Shown: one piece after another, positions 42,751 to 55,531 of the stretch
Numbering within the stretch: position 1 is the first letter of the stretch
Layout of the letters: the number at the start of each line of letters is the position of its first letter
From: Sipunculus nudus
Taxonomy: Eukaryota; Annelida; Sipuncula; Golfingiida; Sipunculidae
Reading direction: 5' to 3'
Length of the DNA stretch: 64,000 bases
Assembly (NCBI GenBank): GCA_026874595.1
Contig: CM049308.1
Location: 20,871,867-20,935,866 of the forward strand
The notes under the pieces: model-generated
What the model was told of the DNA's origin: nothing
Seen by the model: the letters and a program-made list of their open reading frames with translations, nothing else
Database searches by the model: none
Program-made: the position numbers and the translations under genes

Positions 42751-45351
42751 TTTCTGTCTCACTGGAACACATTGGCTCAGCTTTCAAATAGGGAAGGTCT
42801 TTGGGAGTGCGTGATATTAAAAAATATATACATCCATAAGATATTCCCCGTAATATAATGCTACAACGAAATTTTGCGCAGCGGGATTGCCCGACCATGT
42901 GAGTGCTCAGTTTTTGTGCGTGATAACGGGTGTGCAATTATCAAGAACACGTCTCAGCGCTATACTGTACTACCATGCAAGATAAAAACCTGCCCCTTTA
43001 CTGCCGGATTGACGGGCTCGGAGGGCAAATTTAAATGGCGATGTTCAGCATAATATATTTTCACATAAAAATGGTTTCATTTATCATATGTACTTCTCAA
43101 AAATTTCTAACACGGATTGCTGTGATTTTCTACACACATATATATGCTCCCGGTATGTACGAAGACATTCCACTATTCGTACAGGAACGTATTCGTCCAA
43201 GTCATCCAGACTATGACTCAAGGTCAACTCAAGGTCAACACTTCTACCAAATGTCGTTTCCAAAGAGATCTTATGACGGTAACATTGTACAACCAAAACA
43301 TTCAACTATGACAGACTATTTGGAATCAGAACTAAATGCTCGTCCCAAAACGTGCGTAGCACGGGTAATTGCTAGTAAGTTTTATTATCTTAAAAGTTGA
43401 AATACAAACCTTCGAGTTTACACCTATTACACCAGAGATTATACCTTTTAGCTAATGAATCACCTTGGTGGTACATTACAGGTAAATAAAAAAAAGGAAA
43501 TAATAGTAAATATTGTGATCACAGTGAAAGAGTTATATACAGAATATACTTTTTCTGGCAGTACGAAATACTCCATACCTCTGTCTCGCCACAACAATAC
43601 AGGGTAAAATAATAAAAATTAAATAAAATGAACAATATAGCACAATGTACACATACATACAGCAAAACTGCAAGAAATTTGTTACAATCGTCACATAACC
43701 ATTTCTTTTTTGTGAGTTATTTTTCGGACATTTGAACATTTTATATGAATCCACTAATTATATTTTTTTTATTATATCAATCATTCATATCTTTTAAAAA
43801 AAAATCGCTAACCAACACCCACATTCAATCCCAATAGTTACAGATGTAGTATATTTAGGCTTTGGTATTCTACGAGTATCATTGCTTTCGAAAACTCTCC
43901 GGAAATTTTCTGTGGATTCTCCAGCTCTCTTCTCATTCTTTTTAGACGGACCCTGAATTTACACCCCTCCGGACAATGGGGTAGTCCAGTCTTGCATCAA
44001 AGTTACCACAGCAGCTGGCTGAAGTGGCTGAACATACAAGCATGCCAATAGTCAGTCTGGCTGATCATATGCTGCTTGGGGTGCAAGTATCTACAAAGAA
44101 CACCCTGAAAGTAGCCCTTCTGTAATCTCAGGAAGTGCACTTGGAGAGTGTGGCTATCTCTGATGACATCAATGTTTCCTATTTTTTAAGATTACTCTTG
44201 GAATTATTCCTTGACTTTCAATTAGAACTTTTTTAAGAAGAATCTGGGCTTGATGTTTTAAAAAATATTTTGAAAAAAAGAAGTAGGAATAAGGTCCAAA
44301 AAGCAGGAAAAGTAGGACGATTTTTAGGAGAAAAATGCACATACATGAAAAATTTAATTGGCATCTCTGATGCCACAAATGTCAAGTCATGTCAATGTAG
44401 GAACATTCATTTAATTACTTTACCCGTGCCTCTGTGATTTGCTGGATACATTTAGTCACTTGTCGAATGCCCGTGTTCTAGTTACTAATGTTATGATCTG
44501 GTGAAAAAAATATTTGAATATTTGTTAAGGAACCTTCACCAATGGATAGAGTGATTTCCAGAGTGCTCACAATCATACTTTTTGTCGATAGGCCTTAGAA
44601 AACAGGATACAGCTACCTTAATATTTAGGGTTTCCAAGAATATTTTACCAGGAATTCCCTAGATGCTACGTTTCTCTGTCCAACTGCGATTTGTGTCCAT
44701 CTAACTTATAGGGTTTAAAGTGCTCACAGGATATAAGTCGCAGTGACCTAATAGGGTTTCCAAGAAGATTTTACAGGGCGCTCCCTAGGTCTCAGGTTTC
44801 TAGCTTTAACTAATGAAGTTATGAAGGCCAACAGATGGCGCGCATGCTGTGTTTAAGTTTTACGCCACTGGTCGTACCTGTTGCAAGCTATTTCCGTTTG
44901 TGTATATATGACTGAAGCAAACGGCTTTAGACAAAATAATTGGCAGAAACCATAAAATATTATCAGGATATACACTATTTGTCATGTAAATTCAACATAA
45001 CTGCTATTCTTACCAGGTATGTGGATATATTCCTTTAATCTGTCATAGTATCATACATAAAAGGAATGTAAGGATCAGGCAATTCGCCAGTCAATCAAAC
45101 AGTCACAATTATCTTTTACTTTTTGTCATTCTTACATTATATTCAGGCTAAGATGTGTAAGAAAAGAAATGTTTGTTATAATTTGTTAATCTAAACCCCA
45201 TTTTTATGGGGGGGGGGGGGGGGTTTCACGCCAATGATACAAACTCTTTGAATTGTCCAGTCCTAGGTTGAGGCATTTGAAGGAAGTTAAAGGCCTAAAG
45301 AAGACGTCAATAGCACGAGCTAATTGTAGCATTTTTTTCTTTATACGTTGA
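42751..45351. other. Mostly gene-free stretch downstream of the GPCR
   Basis: Contains a diverged copy of the 'agggtttccaagaag..ttttaca' repeat twice (44,628-44,710 and 44,750-44,820), a G run at 45,210-45,223 and a low-confidence exon at 43,155. No other gene recognised. Confidence 0.45.
43155..43374 (+). CDS. Possible exon ending at a consensus donor
   Basis: An open frame from ATG 43,155 runs 73 codons with balanced composition (for example FVQERIRPSHPDYDSRS and MTDYLESELNARP) to 'gcta|gtaagt' at 43,375. The first 30 bases overlap a fragment of the 34.2/41.4-kb repeat family. No domain is recognised and there is no partner exon, so this may be chance. Confidence 0.25.
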
Positions 45352-46392
45352 TTAGACATTGTTCACAGAGTCAACAGCCGTGTTCGTGTTTGTGACGTCA
45401 GAGGGCTGACAACCACATAACCGCTTCAGACTGCATCGAAACGTGTTACTCTTCCACATGTAGATGACTGGATTCATGAAAGAGTTGGCTAAGACCAAGA
45501 TCAAACTGATTCTAAAACAGACTACCAACCAGTTCGGGTAATCCATATGTAGTCTGTGTACCAGATAGAAAGTGAAGATAATACAGGGGATGAAACAAAG
45601 CAAATACACTCCCAGAACTAGCGCCATCATCTTCAATATCCGAAAATCACGTTTTGTTGCCGGTGTTCCAACAGTTGATTCTTGCACCGTGATTCGCTTT
45701 TGTTGCTGTCTCGCAACGTAGGCAATCCATAAGTAGAGTACCACTGTAACCACCAACGGCAATGTGGAGTTAAAGATGTAAGTCAGATCAGACACCAACG
45801 GCGGCAACAGGACCCCTGCATAACATGGCATGCCTTCAGAGAAGTTGATAAAACACAGCGGGATGATGTTTATTATAATGACCCAGGACCATGTCGCGAT
45901 CACCATAAAACGCAGTCGTGAGATGGTCATGATGGACGGGTATCGAAGGGGGTAGACGATTGCTGTAAAGCGTTCGATTGCCGTAAGCAGCAACCCGAAG
46001 GCAGATCCATGAACGCTTGCCATCTGTAGAAGGAGACAAAGCATGCAAACTGCGGTTTGGCCCGTTAAGTTCATGGCGTGAGGTAGATAGTCTATGATAG
46101 CACAGACCACAATGGACAGGCCTACATTAAGGTCCGCAAAACAAAGGCTGATCATGCAGATACTGGTGCCATTCCGAAGAGATGGAGATTTGACAAGGGT
46201 TATAATTGTCAGAATGTTAAATGTCATAATCGGGACGAAGATGACGCCTTCTATCCCCAAGTAGAGGTACGTTGGCTCCTGCTCGCGGGGAGCGTTTCCG
46301 GATGTGACGTTTTCCACGAGCTCGAACACGTCACTCCTGTTGTTCCTGTCCCAAATTGTCTTGGACACGCTCTGCGGCGTTTCTGTGGACAT
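45352..46392 (-). CDS. Class A (rhodopsin-like) G protein-coupled receptor
   Basis: A 346-residue seven-helix receptor in one exon. The N-terminus has glycosylation motifs NRS (18) and NVT (28). TM1 is near 43-67. TM2 carries the conserved Asp in LCFADLNVG (Asp87). Cys116 at the start of TM3 can pair with Cys190 in loop 2. TM3 ends ERF (140-142) instead of DRY. TM6 has CFIP (266-269) instead of CWxP, and TM7 has NPVIY (307-311). The tail begins CSLKRLCGC, suited to palmitoylation. 'YPLRYPSIMT' after ERF recalls amine, adenosine and melanocortin-type receptors, but the ligand cannot be assigned. The start at 46,392 is preferred over the ATG 15 codons earlier because the acceptor 'tctttattttcag' abuts it exactly, making the upstream codons intronic. 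A further upstream coding exon cannot be excluded. Confidence 0.9.
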   Translation of the reverse strand: MSTETPQSVSKTIWDRNNRSDVFELVENVTSGNAPREQEPTYLYLGIEGVIFVPIMTFNILTIITLVKSPSLRNGTSICMISLCFADLNVGLSIVVCAIIDYLPHAMNLTGQTAVCMLCLLLQMASVHGSAFGLLLTAIERFTAIVYPLRYPSIMTISRLRFMVIATWSWVIIINIIPLCFINFSEGMPCYAGVLLPPLVSDLTYIFNSTLPLVVTVVLYLWIAYVARQQQKRITVQESTVGTPATKRDFRILKMMALVLGVYLLCFIPCIIFTFYLVHRLHMDYPNWLVVCFRISLILVLANSFMNPVIYMWKSNTFRCSLKRLCGCQPSDVTNTNTAVDSVNNV

Positions 46393-47748
46393 CTGAAAAT
46401 AAAGAAAGAATAAATAAATACAATTTGATCTGAACATATCAACGTTATAAACGGACCAGCTCCAGCGGCCGATGGATAGGGCATTGAGTTGAAAGCCGGG
46501 TGATCATAAGTCTGAATTAGCCGAGGAACGGGGAAATTTTTCATGGTCGCGACGTGGTTAATCACCTGCAAGCATAATTGGAAGGCTTTGCACCATAGCT
46601 TTATATCACATAGATTGTAAATTTGGGGATTTTCTTGTGTTATGACACAGCAATGGGGATGAGTACACTTTCAGTACCCACATGTCCTGTCGTTACCGGG
46701 TCTGGGTGACATCAAACTATAAATGAAAGTAAAACGTGTGCTACCTCCGTATCAAATAATCTTAAACCGAAATGGATTTTTGAAGATGTACAAATGTACA
46801 TATACAAGTAAAGATTCGTTAAGTCGGCCTTAAGAAAAAAATAAACGGGTCATTCATTTTGTAATTGGATATCTTTTAACTGCTGTTGGTTCGTTTTTTT
46901 TCTATTCTTTTAGGTCAAGGACGGCTTAAGTAGGGTTAAATAATTCATATATAACATTTAAATACCTGAACAGGTAAAATTCCTCTTGAATCAAAAAATA
47001 ATTTCTTACTTACCAACTGTAAGAATATATATGTATATATACACAAACCCAAGGTTTCACTTTTGAACTTAATATCCGGTACAAATATCTCTTTCTCGTT
47101 TAAATTCGACTATCGAACCAAATCAGGGTGAGGGTTCGAAAAAGGTTTTTGTTTTTCTCATCATATTAACTATATATTCGCATTCTGTGAAGAAAATAAT
47201 ACTGTAAAGATTGTGTGGGTTCGAATAAATACTTGTGAGTTTATTTTGAAAAAGTCAACCCTAATTCAAATAGAAAGACTTATTTTAAACCCGAGCATTG
47301 TTCGATCCTAAGGATTTATAACAGTACTTATTTCTGCAATGTTTACACTAGCGATTTCAGTTTTGATCAAACTAAATGGACCATGGACCAATTTTCCTTA
47401 GACAATGTGAAGTAGACAACCCCTTAAGGATACGGAGAAGCCAGCCACAACATTGACCGAATCCCGCAATCAGGACCCTGTTCAAAATACACCTTCAGGC
47501 CCCGTGCACCAACTAATTCTGACATAGAAAACAAAAGCCTCCTCCCAGAATATTGTTAAGTATATATTTTGGTTATATGAAAGTAATGTTTTCGACAATT
47601 TTGAACGCTATATTGTTAATAATTATATTAGATTTACAAACAAACACGCGTACAACAAACAACATATATACTAGCAGCTTATATTTATGACGATCGAATA
47701 GGTCGATACTGTTACCCTATGTTTCTCGATTTAAGATACATAGTCATT

Positions 47749-47805
<57 letters not shown>

Positions 47806-48440
47806 CTTTTGAGACATCTGTCCTTAGTGGAACACCTGTTATCCTGGGGGAGGGGGTATCTGTTTTAGAAGCCAACCTCTAGTCTTTCGTTGATTCGTTA
47901 AGCATGGGTCTATGTTAGACGAGAACTTTTCTCAAGAAATATTCATTGAAAACGTCCAGTATCATACCAGAGGTGAATTGCCGAGTTCCTGTTATTAATT
48001 CCTATGGGTAAACGGTAAATATTTTTGACTGGGTATCCCTTTTGAGAAATGCTCCTGTGAACCGACGTACCATATGGACTGACTTTTTTCTGCTATATAT
48101 AAAATGCATTTTTAATCAATAACAAAAATGCTGATATAAAACCTCGGGAATCGCAAAAATATGACAAATAATTGATTTACGGTACTAATGATTTCCTAAT
48201 TCGCATTATATATGTGTGTGTGTGTGTGAGTGTACATATTCCCAAGAAGTAAACTTATTTCAACGTGTCTTATATCGAAGATAAAGATATTAACAATGTA
48301 ATTATATAATAATATAACACATTATTTTACTTATTAAATTACATTTATTAATATCAGGAACTAACCTGGTACATTAGAATCGAACACGGCGGCACAACTT
48401 TCCTATGACAGCTTCAGTGACCCGAGCAAACAGACCTTAC
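46393..48440 (-). other. Probable first intron of the GPCR gene
   Basis: The strong acceptor at 46,393 and the consensus donor at 48,440 on the same strand would define a 2,048-base intron. It contains a (TA)n tract (47,752-47,802), a (GT)n run near 48,214 and no other recognised feature. The pairing is inferred. Confidence 0.35.
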
Positions 48441-48585
48441 CAACTCACGGTCCTCTTTGCATTTATAAGAAAGAGATGTCCTTTCCACCTCAGGGATCTT
48501 CTTCAAGGATAATCCAGAGTCGATAATACTAGTGGGTGGTTCTGAAGAGAGGAACCTTGGGTGATATACCCCTTTGTTCAATAAG
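48441..48585 (-). other. Candidate non-coding first exon of the GPCR gene
   Basis: On the minus strand the sequence ends at 'gagttg|gtaagg', a good donor, about 160 bases after a TATA-like motif. It contains an open frame of 60 codons (to 48,602) without domain. If spliced to the acceptor at 46,393 it would be 5' UTR. The exact start is not visible. Confidence 0.35.
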
Positions 48586-48603
48586 ACTTCATCATGCAAC
48601 ACA

Positions 48604-48612
48604 CTTTATAAA
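48604..48612 (-). promoter_or_regulatory. TATA-like box upstream of the GPCR candidate exon
   Basis: The minus strand reads GTTTATAAAG. The surrounding GC content is higher than in neighbouring DNA. The assignment depends on the inferred first exon. Confidence 0.3.
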
Positions 48613-49357
48613 CACGCAACTGACGGGACACATTTAAAAGGCGGGACATTTAGTAATGAAGCAGCCAAGGGCGTGTCTCCAACTGGAATGCGTTAAAAGG
48701 GTTCCTGCTGTCTCAGGAAGCCCTTCTTCCGCCCTTCCCGGTAACTTGTATAACAATAATGTAAACTTTCCAGCCGCGGGAGTTCAGTGTCGATTACCAA
48801 TACCATAACGCGTCACTGATCTACACATGACATGATATCCCGGCCGTCACACTCCGATATATATACGGGATCTGCTATTGAGGTAAAGAGATTATACAAA
48901 GAGAATCCTACCATAATTTGACGATTGGAGGCGTGGTCCTAAAAAAGCCTTAACTCCACTTTACACTTTTCCGATGCACCTACCCCTTGCCACCATATAG
49001 ATGCATCCCCGCGCCCTTAACGAACCCTACAAGTTTATATCTCCCAGTTTCTCGACACCGTCCATGAGGGCTGCCATTTTGTGTATATACGTCAGAGGTG
49101 GCATGTCGGAATTGTGGTTATACGCTCGTGAACAAAAATACATAAAATGTCCGGCTGATACACTGACCTTCAAACCCATATATCTTGTGATTTCAGAAGG
49201 GATGTTTTTTTGTCGAGTTTATCTTAGAGAATAATTCGGTAATCGTTATTTTTCATCGTAAAGAGTTCTATATATCATCGGTTTATATTTTATATTATAT
49301 GTTATTTATATATATATATATATGTATATATATTTATTTATTTATATATATATATGA

Positions 49358-49425
<68 letters not shown>

Positions 49426-49755
49426 AACACTTTACATATTATTTTATTTTTCGCATAAATGAGATCATCTTTTGGAAGCTGTTTTGAATTATATCACACG
49501 TGACGTAGAATCATTATATATATACCTACAGTGCGTTCATGTAACATAGAATGTCAGAATAAATCCTTTAGAAGTTCTACCATATTTTATTGATGATAAT
49601 GATTCTATGATTATAATGATAAGGGACAATTAGGCCAAGACGCTCGGCTGATATGACAGACTCTACCTACGGCCATGCACCATATATACAAACGGGCCAC
49701 AATAACCTAATAGGGAATAATTTTAGGAAAAGGATTTTAAGAACGGGCAGCGTAG

Positions 49756-49816
<61 letters not shown>

Positions 49817-50162
49817 GCTCTGAAAGTGAAATTTGGGCAGTATATACAACGGTGCTAGACACTTAAATTCGCGGCTTTTTGTATTAAGTGTATATACTCC
49901 AGTCCAGTCTGGATGCAGACAAGAACTCCCCTAACATGCTCAACACTGGTTCATAAAGCGTCGCCCCGCCTCTGTGTACGCACAACCGAAGAGACAGTGT
50001 AAACAATAGTTAACAAGTTTACTGACGTCTGGATAGACAATTATATTTGAACAGAGAACGGCACTCCAGTTATTCACAGTTTTACTTTTCATTGGTAAGT
50101 TAATGAAAAACATTTAACATCTTTACCCTTTTTTGTATCAGAAATGAGGTTCATGTGTATTT

Positions 50163-50204
<42 letters not shown>

Positions 50205-50705
50205 GAACGCTCCGCCTATACTTTATTCCGATTGCATTATCTTTAAGCTAGATTAGATATTATATAAACATTTTTTAAATAATTATATTATTTCAATGAT
50301 ATTACATCGAAAAATCAATAGATCAATCTTTTACATACCGTTTCAAAATGCTTATTTTTTATTTTATGATCCTTCATTAGTTAGTATACCTGTTTTAGAA
50401 GAATGCGCACAGCGCAATGGTCGTATATCATGTACGAGTCATCTCCGCCAAGATTTCTTATTTATTTTTCCATTCTTATATTTCTTGTTATTATTGATTT
50501 ACTTTCTGACAATTACCTACTCTTCTACTTTAATACTTGTTAATTACTGCATGTCGTGATAAGATTTTTCCCCTATTATTGCTCAACATGCATCGACAGT
50601 TTACTTATATGAAATTATACATGATTGATCCCCAAAACTGGAAAATAATTGATGTACAGTTTACATAAGATATTGCCACTAAACACTTAACCTGGGGTTC
50701 AGGTA
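48613..50705. other. Gene-free stretch with long TA and CT microsatellites
   Basis: TA tracts at about 49,305-49,425 and 49,758-49,814 and a (CT)n run at 50,168-50,200. 'tttcattg|gtaagt' at 50,098 is an isolated consensus donor after a TGACGTC at 50,023 and could mark a non-coding exon, but nothing ties it to a gene. The Ile/Tyr-rich frames come from TA repeats. Confidence 0.5.
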
Positions 50706-50710
50706 CCCGG

Positions 50711-50936
50711 GTTTCCCTCAGAACGCTGCGCTTTTGGTCCATGTAAGGACACTCACAGAAGAAAAACCATCTAAATTTGACTATTGTGTCATATGTTTCT
50801 CGCGCAGATATGCGCTGTTAAATCATATACGAAGTCACATGGGAGAGAAACCATACAAATATGGACACTGTGGCAAATGTTTCTCAGAAAGGAGGTAGCT
50901 TGTTAGGCATATTAGGACACATACCGAAGGGAACCA
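50711..50936 (+). pseudogene. C2H2 zinc-finger gene relic
   Basis: The translated frame contains QNAALLVHVRT (end of a finger), then CVICFSRRYALLNHIRSH with an HMGEKPYKY linker, then GHCGKCFSERR, a TAG stop and LVRHIRTHTEG. The second Cys-pair is damaged (YKYGHC for YKCxxC) and a stop lies inside the next finger, so it is not functional as it stands. No acidic N-terminal part is visible upstream. Confidence 0.8.
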
Positions 50937-51288
50937 TAATGTATGCATTTTTTTTTTCGAAACACATTTGGACCCTAAGGAGAAAGCAAATCAATATTCA
51001 ACCACTTGGGAAATAATCCAACGCTCTAACACAATGAAACGCACCCCGGATCAATGTAACCTCTGAATGGAGGAGAAATACAGGATATTACATCACAAAA
51101 ACGAAGTCGGTAATCTTATTGAACAAGCATTGTGAATTGGTCTCAAAATGCCGTGCAAAAACAAATAGCAACAACAACTGGCTCCCCCACAAGCGTAAGT
51201 TATCTGATGATCGCCCGGGTACCCAAACCGCGGCAATGGCGTGAAACTCTGAGTAAAAACTCGATGTTCCAACGTGCTTAACATTAAG

Positions 51289-51293
<5 letters not shown>

Positions 51294-51382
<89 letters not shown>
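51294..51382. repeat. (CT)n(TA)n compound microsatellite
   Basis: About 32 bases of CT followed by about 57 of TA. It underlies the ERERER/YIYIYI minus-strand frames 51,088-51,492. Confidence 0.95.
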
Positions 51383-51385
<3 letters not shown>

Positions 51386-51450
51386 AGGTTATCAGAATAA
51401 TCAGTGATAACACTCAAAACTTTTGGGCATGATACAGATATAATATAATA

Positions 51451-52676
51451 CAGTGGAACCCCACAATTACGACCACCCTGGGGGCTGAGCAAAGTGGTCG
51501 TAATTTGGGGGTGGTCGTATTTGTGAAACTCTTACCGTGGTCGCATATAACACGATGATATTTAATGTGCATCAGAGTACACTATTGCATATCTTTAATG
51601 TGAATTATAACAAAATATTTCACCTAGCGGAGGACCCTTATTTTGAATGTTTTTTTGTGTGTAGCTGAACATATTAATTCATGATGAAAATTAATATACA
51701 TGTACACATACGTCGTTACTGATGATTAACAAATAATAACACTAAGGCAATACGATTAAAACATACTGAATGCATATTGAACATAATACGTGGCTGTCAT
51801 ATTTTTAGCCTTCCGTTTGAGTAGATATTGCGTGCACTTGAGTTTTCCCAACGCTAAACTGCTGAGCCGTTTGGTGCTGACTGCGCGTGGTGTTGCCGCC
51901 TTGATTAACGCCACTTTATCCTTCAAGGAGAGCTCTTTCAGAGGCATGGCTGCCTAACAGCAAGCAATTTAAATGCAAACTTAACCAGTAGAAAAATAAA
52001 CTGACAACGATCTATCAGAAAAGGCAATTTAATGTGAGGGATTTCACCCCCCCCCCCCCTGCAATCTTTATTTATACATTTTACTGACTGCTCAATACTC
52101 AGTGTCAGTAAGGTATGAACACATTTAGGATTAACTAGGTCGTTAATTGTACCAATGAGGATCGAACAATATGTGTTGAGTTGAAATATTAAGCCCGCAA
52201 CCCCACACTTAGGGTAGCTGTAATACAGGTGATCAGTGAGAAGCAATTAACATCTGACCCCAGGTCAGACCGGCTCATTAAGTAATCAGGCCGATGGTAA
52301 CCCTCTTTGATCTATAACCTACACCTCAACGAGTCTCAGCGAAGACACCGAGTCGGGAATATATGCGGAACCAGATTAACACTCGGGTTAAGAAACCTTG
52401 TTACCCGCTTTGATCTTTCGTTAAGGCGCCTGTGACAAGACGCAGCCATTGACTCGTGACAAATGTTGTTTCAGTACTTCTCGGCGGTGGTCGCATTAGC
52501 GGTGTCGCATTAGCGCTGGGGCCAGGAAATCTGGTCGTAATTCTGAATTCTGGGGTGGTCGTAATTTTGAGTCATTTTTAAGCATAAATAAACTAAAAAA
52601 ATTTCGGACCAAGCAAAATGGTCGTAATTATGGGGTGGTCGCAATTGTGGGGTGGTCGCAAGGCGGGGTTCCACTG
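51451..52676 (-). mobile_element. Pogo/Tigger-type DNA transposon, 1,226 bp, TA target site
   Basis: The ends are CAGTGGAACCCC and its inverse GGGGTTCCACTG, flanked on both sides by TA (51,449-51,450 and 52,677-52,678). CAGTGGAACC ends with TA duplication are typical of the pogo/Tigger branch of Tc1/mariner. Both subterminal regions are rich in 'ggtggtcgtaatt' variants (at least eight copies), likely repeated transposase binding sites. Only the N-terminal coding part of a transposase remains, so the element is internally deleted. Confidence 0.9.
51756..51947 (-). pseudogene. N-terminal fragment of a pogo/CENP-B-like transposase
   Basis: 63 codons from ATG 51,947. The first 45 read MPLKELSLKDKVALIKA, then STKRLSSLALGKLKCTQYLL and KRKA. 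This fits the first helix-turn-helix (psq/CENP-B N-terminal type) of Tigger and jerky-like proteins, where LSLxxKVxLI and a later LGKxxxxxxLKRK are expected. The second HTH and DDE catalytic domain are absent, and the last residues look unrelated. It lies inside the 1,226-bp element in the expected orientation. Confidence 0.75.
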
Positions 52677-52678
52677 TA

Positions 52679-53293
52679 TAATATAACTCTATCAAATGAA
52701 CTTTTTTTCGTAAAAGAGGTGTTGTAAATGAACTGTAACGCATTTGGTGTTTTCTTTAACTTTGTTAAGAATACAAATACATGGGAATACATAACTAGAG
52801 CTAAATTATTTCCACCAGTGTTGACCTAGGTCTCATTTCCATGCACGTGGGATGGGTGTCCCGCCGTGCGGTGTGGAAAATAAAAAAAAGTAGATCACTC
52901 ATCATAAGCAGAAATGAAGCGTTTTGAGTAAGTAACATATTCTAATCAGCAAAACCTACTATAATTTTAACATTTAATTTCTAAGTACCACAATGTCTTG
53001 TAAACGGGTGAAACATGTCACATTATCAGTCGGTTTGGTATGTTATCCATTTTAATTTTTGCGAGCCTGTAGCTCATTTATATTTGAGGAACACATATTG
53101 TGACACATTCTTGTCCATAACAGATTTTTTACGGATTACAAATAGAGCCTTTACCTAATAAGAAAATGACACTCATTTAATTTGTAAACTGTGGGGCAAT
53201 ATAACTAGGTATGTCCCCCCCCCCCCAGGCAAAAAAGTCCTATGAAAGAGGGACATCCCCCACCAAACTGCACCGATGACACTCACATACACA

Positions 53294-53360
<67 letters not shown>

Positions 53361-53502
53361 TAATACACATAGAAATTCAATACATCACAGTGAAAGTGCT
53401 CAACCATGCAGTGGAGAATTAATAATGTATCATATACAGTTAATTTTACTTCATGTACGACAGTACTGTTGACTAGCCGGCTTGCTCATATATAACTTTA
53501 TA

Positions 53503-53533
<31 letters not shown>

Positions 53534-53538
53534 TTATA

Positions 53539-53569
<31 letters not shown>

Positions 53570-54177
53570 GATATTTTCATGTATGCAGAACAAATTCCCC
53601 TCCGACACAAAAGTATGTAGATGAAGGCGAAGAGTATGCATGGTGTGTATTATTTAATAAAGTTAAAATGATCTTGTCAGTTAAACCAGATGTCCCCACC
53701 AGGATACTAACAGCGATTAGGGAAAAACTGCTGTGTCAGGTATCGTCCTGCCGGAAATAATATGATCCCATCATCCCTCATTACGGCGCATTACAGATTT
53801 TATGTATATGATGCCGCTATAATGATTTTTAAATTCCCTTACCCATGGTAACATTTAAATATATATTTTCTTGAAACGAAGTTAAGAAAAGATAATACAA
53901 TAATCCATAAAGTACAGTCACATCTATATATGTGTGACAGTGTATATACAGGTAATATAATGTTTATAAATTCAGATATTTCACATACATACATGTATTA
54001 ATAAATGAAATCTGGTGTTCTAATGCTTAGCATACATAATAGGCAAGAGTATGCAGAATAAAACATTTCGTTTCCTTTGCTTTCACTTTAAGTGTCCCCT
54101 TAACATACTCTGACCATACTGCCGTCCTCGTATAGTGACGTTTAGTAACACACTGCGATCCCCTCATCTCTTGACAG
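52679..54177. other. Gene-free stretch upstream of the FREP-like locus
   Basis: C run at 53,216-53,226 and TA tracts at 53,298-53,358 and 53,504-53,569. No coding exon. A 5' leader of the FREP-like gene may lie here, since the next exon begins at an acceptor. Confidence 0.5.
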
Positions 54178-54178
54178 G

Positions 54179-54814
54179 ATGGCTCGTTCTCTGGCTCTTC
54201 TGATTGTATTGATTTGGTCATCCGTATACAGTGCTGCCCCCACGGAGAGACCCCATATCAGACAGTTTAATTTTGATCATGCCACAACCAATAACATGTA
54301 TTTTAACTTAATTCTGGACGCAGCTGGTCATGACAGGAAGACAGAAACACATAAAGAGGGATCTGCGCAATTACCGGGTGTGAATAATAATGGATTGAAG
54401 CGTGTGTCGGACCAAATCAAAGAATACATGCAAATGCTTCGCGGTTTCACAGCCAATACGGAGAGTAAGCTTGACGCTATGCTTGCCCGGGAGAACGTGA
54501 CATATCGTGAAATGATCAAATTTTCTAAATTCCAGACTATACGGATTGTAAATAAACTGAACCTTGTACTGGAACGTCTGAACCAGAGCGAACGGGAACA
54601 CAACATCCTGCATGAAATAAAAAGTATCAAGAGTCAGATGATAAAACTCGTACGGTACATATATCGAAATAGAACCAGGAGACCAGAGGCGTTAACTGTG
54701 GAAACGTTAAACAAAACTATGACCCATTTACTCAGTTACTGCAGAACATCAATATGTTTATGCAGCAAACACCTTATAATGAAACCAAAGAAGAACCGGA
54801 AGATATCCCAAAGG
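54179..54814 (+). CDS. N-terminal exon of a secreted, coiled-coil, FREP-like protein
   Basis: ATG 54,179 follows the acceptor 'catctcttgacag' by one base, so the exon begins essentially at the start codon. The first residues MARSLALLIVLIWSSVYS form a signal peptide, likely cut before AAPTERP. Residues about 70-170 are helical with heptad-like spacing (VSDQIKEYMQML, IVNKLNLVLERLNQS, IKSIKSQMIKLVRYI), suited to oligomerisation. Glycosylation motifs NVT, NQS and NRT occur. The frame meets a donor-like AGG|GTATTT at 54,815; beyond that the frame stays open to 55,000 but becomes AT-rich. The fibrinogen-domain exon 0.7 kb downstream on the same strand makes a FREP or ficolin-like secreted lectin the natural reading. 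The phases (0 here, 1 there) do not match directly, so an exon is missing or the donor is wrong. Confidence 0.65.
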
Positions 54815-55531
54815 GTATTTATTATTTATTTTTATTATTTTTCCAATGAAAGTTATGTGTGGTTTATATCAAAAGAAAACACAATTTATATTAAAGCAAT
54901 GCACTCTGATATGACATTTTTAGCTGTCCATACTGTATCATTATTCAGCGTTGTTATTTTGCCATCAACCTCAGTTCACCAACCACGCCATTTTCGCTAA
55001 GAACACCTATTTAAACGAAGAAGTATGATCAATGCATTTTGAGGAAGATAAAACATAAATTATATAAAGTGAATTCTATCTCTAAGATACTGTGCTTGGC
55101 ATTTTGTTCGCGAGCGCTTCAAATTCGCGAAATTCGCGGAAGGATACATTATCGTGATAATAAAACCGTCGTGAATAAGAGGCCACATCACCACAGGTGA
55201 ACAATAATTAACTCTGCAGCGTCACTTATATTATGCCAATATTAGCATACCTTTTATATTACCCGTATCTCAAATATTATTTAGCTCCTCGGGCTATTGT
55301 ACGTGCATACAGGTGATTGATATGATAATGGTTATGTACTTCATGCAAGTTACTGTACTGTGAATCGAGTAAAAAAAAACCTCGTGAAACATTGACGAAA
55401 TCAAAGTGACGATTATTTATTTTTGCGATTATGAAGTCGATCAAAGTAAATCGTAAACTCCTTGGAGATGCTGCTTTCATGACGTTCTTCATTTTCAGAC
55501 CAGAAACATATGAGACGATCATGTTTTGTAG

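Noticed and set aside
45836-46571. Alternative minus-strand frames overlapping the GPCR
   Set aside because: Shadow frames of the receptor exon. One extends into the intron and its translation has no domain.
49299-49487. Ile/Tyr-rich and Arg/Glu-rich frames near 49.3, 49.7, 51.1-51.5 and 53.2-53.5 kb
   Set aside because: They arise from TA and CT microsatellites.
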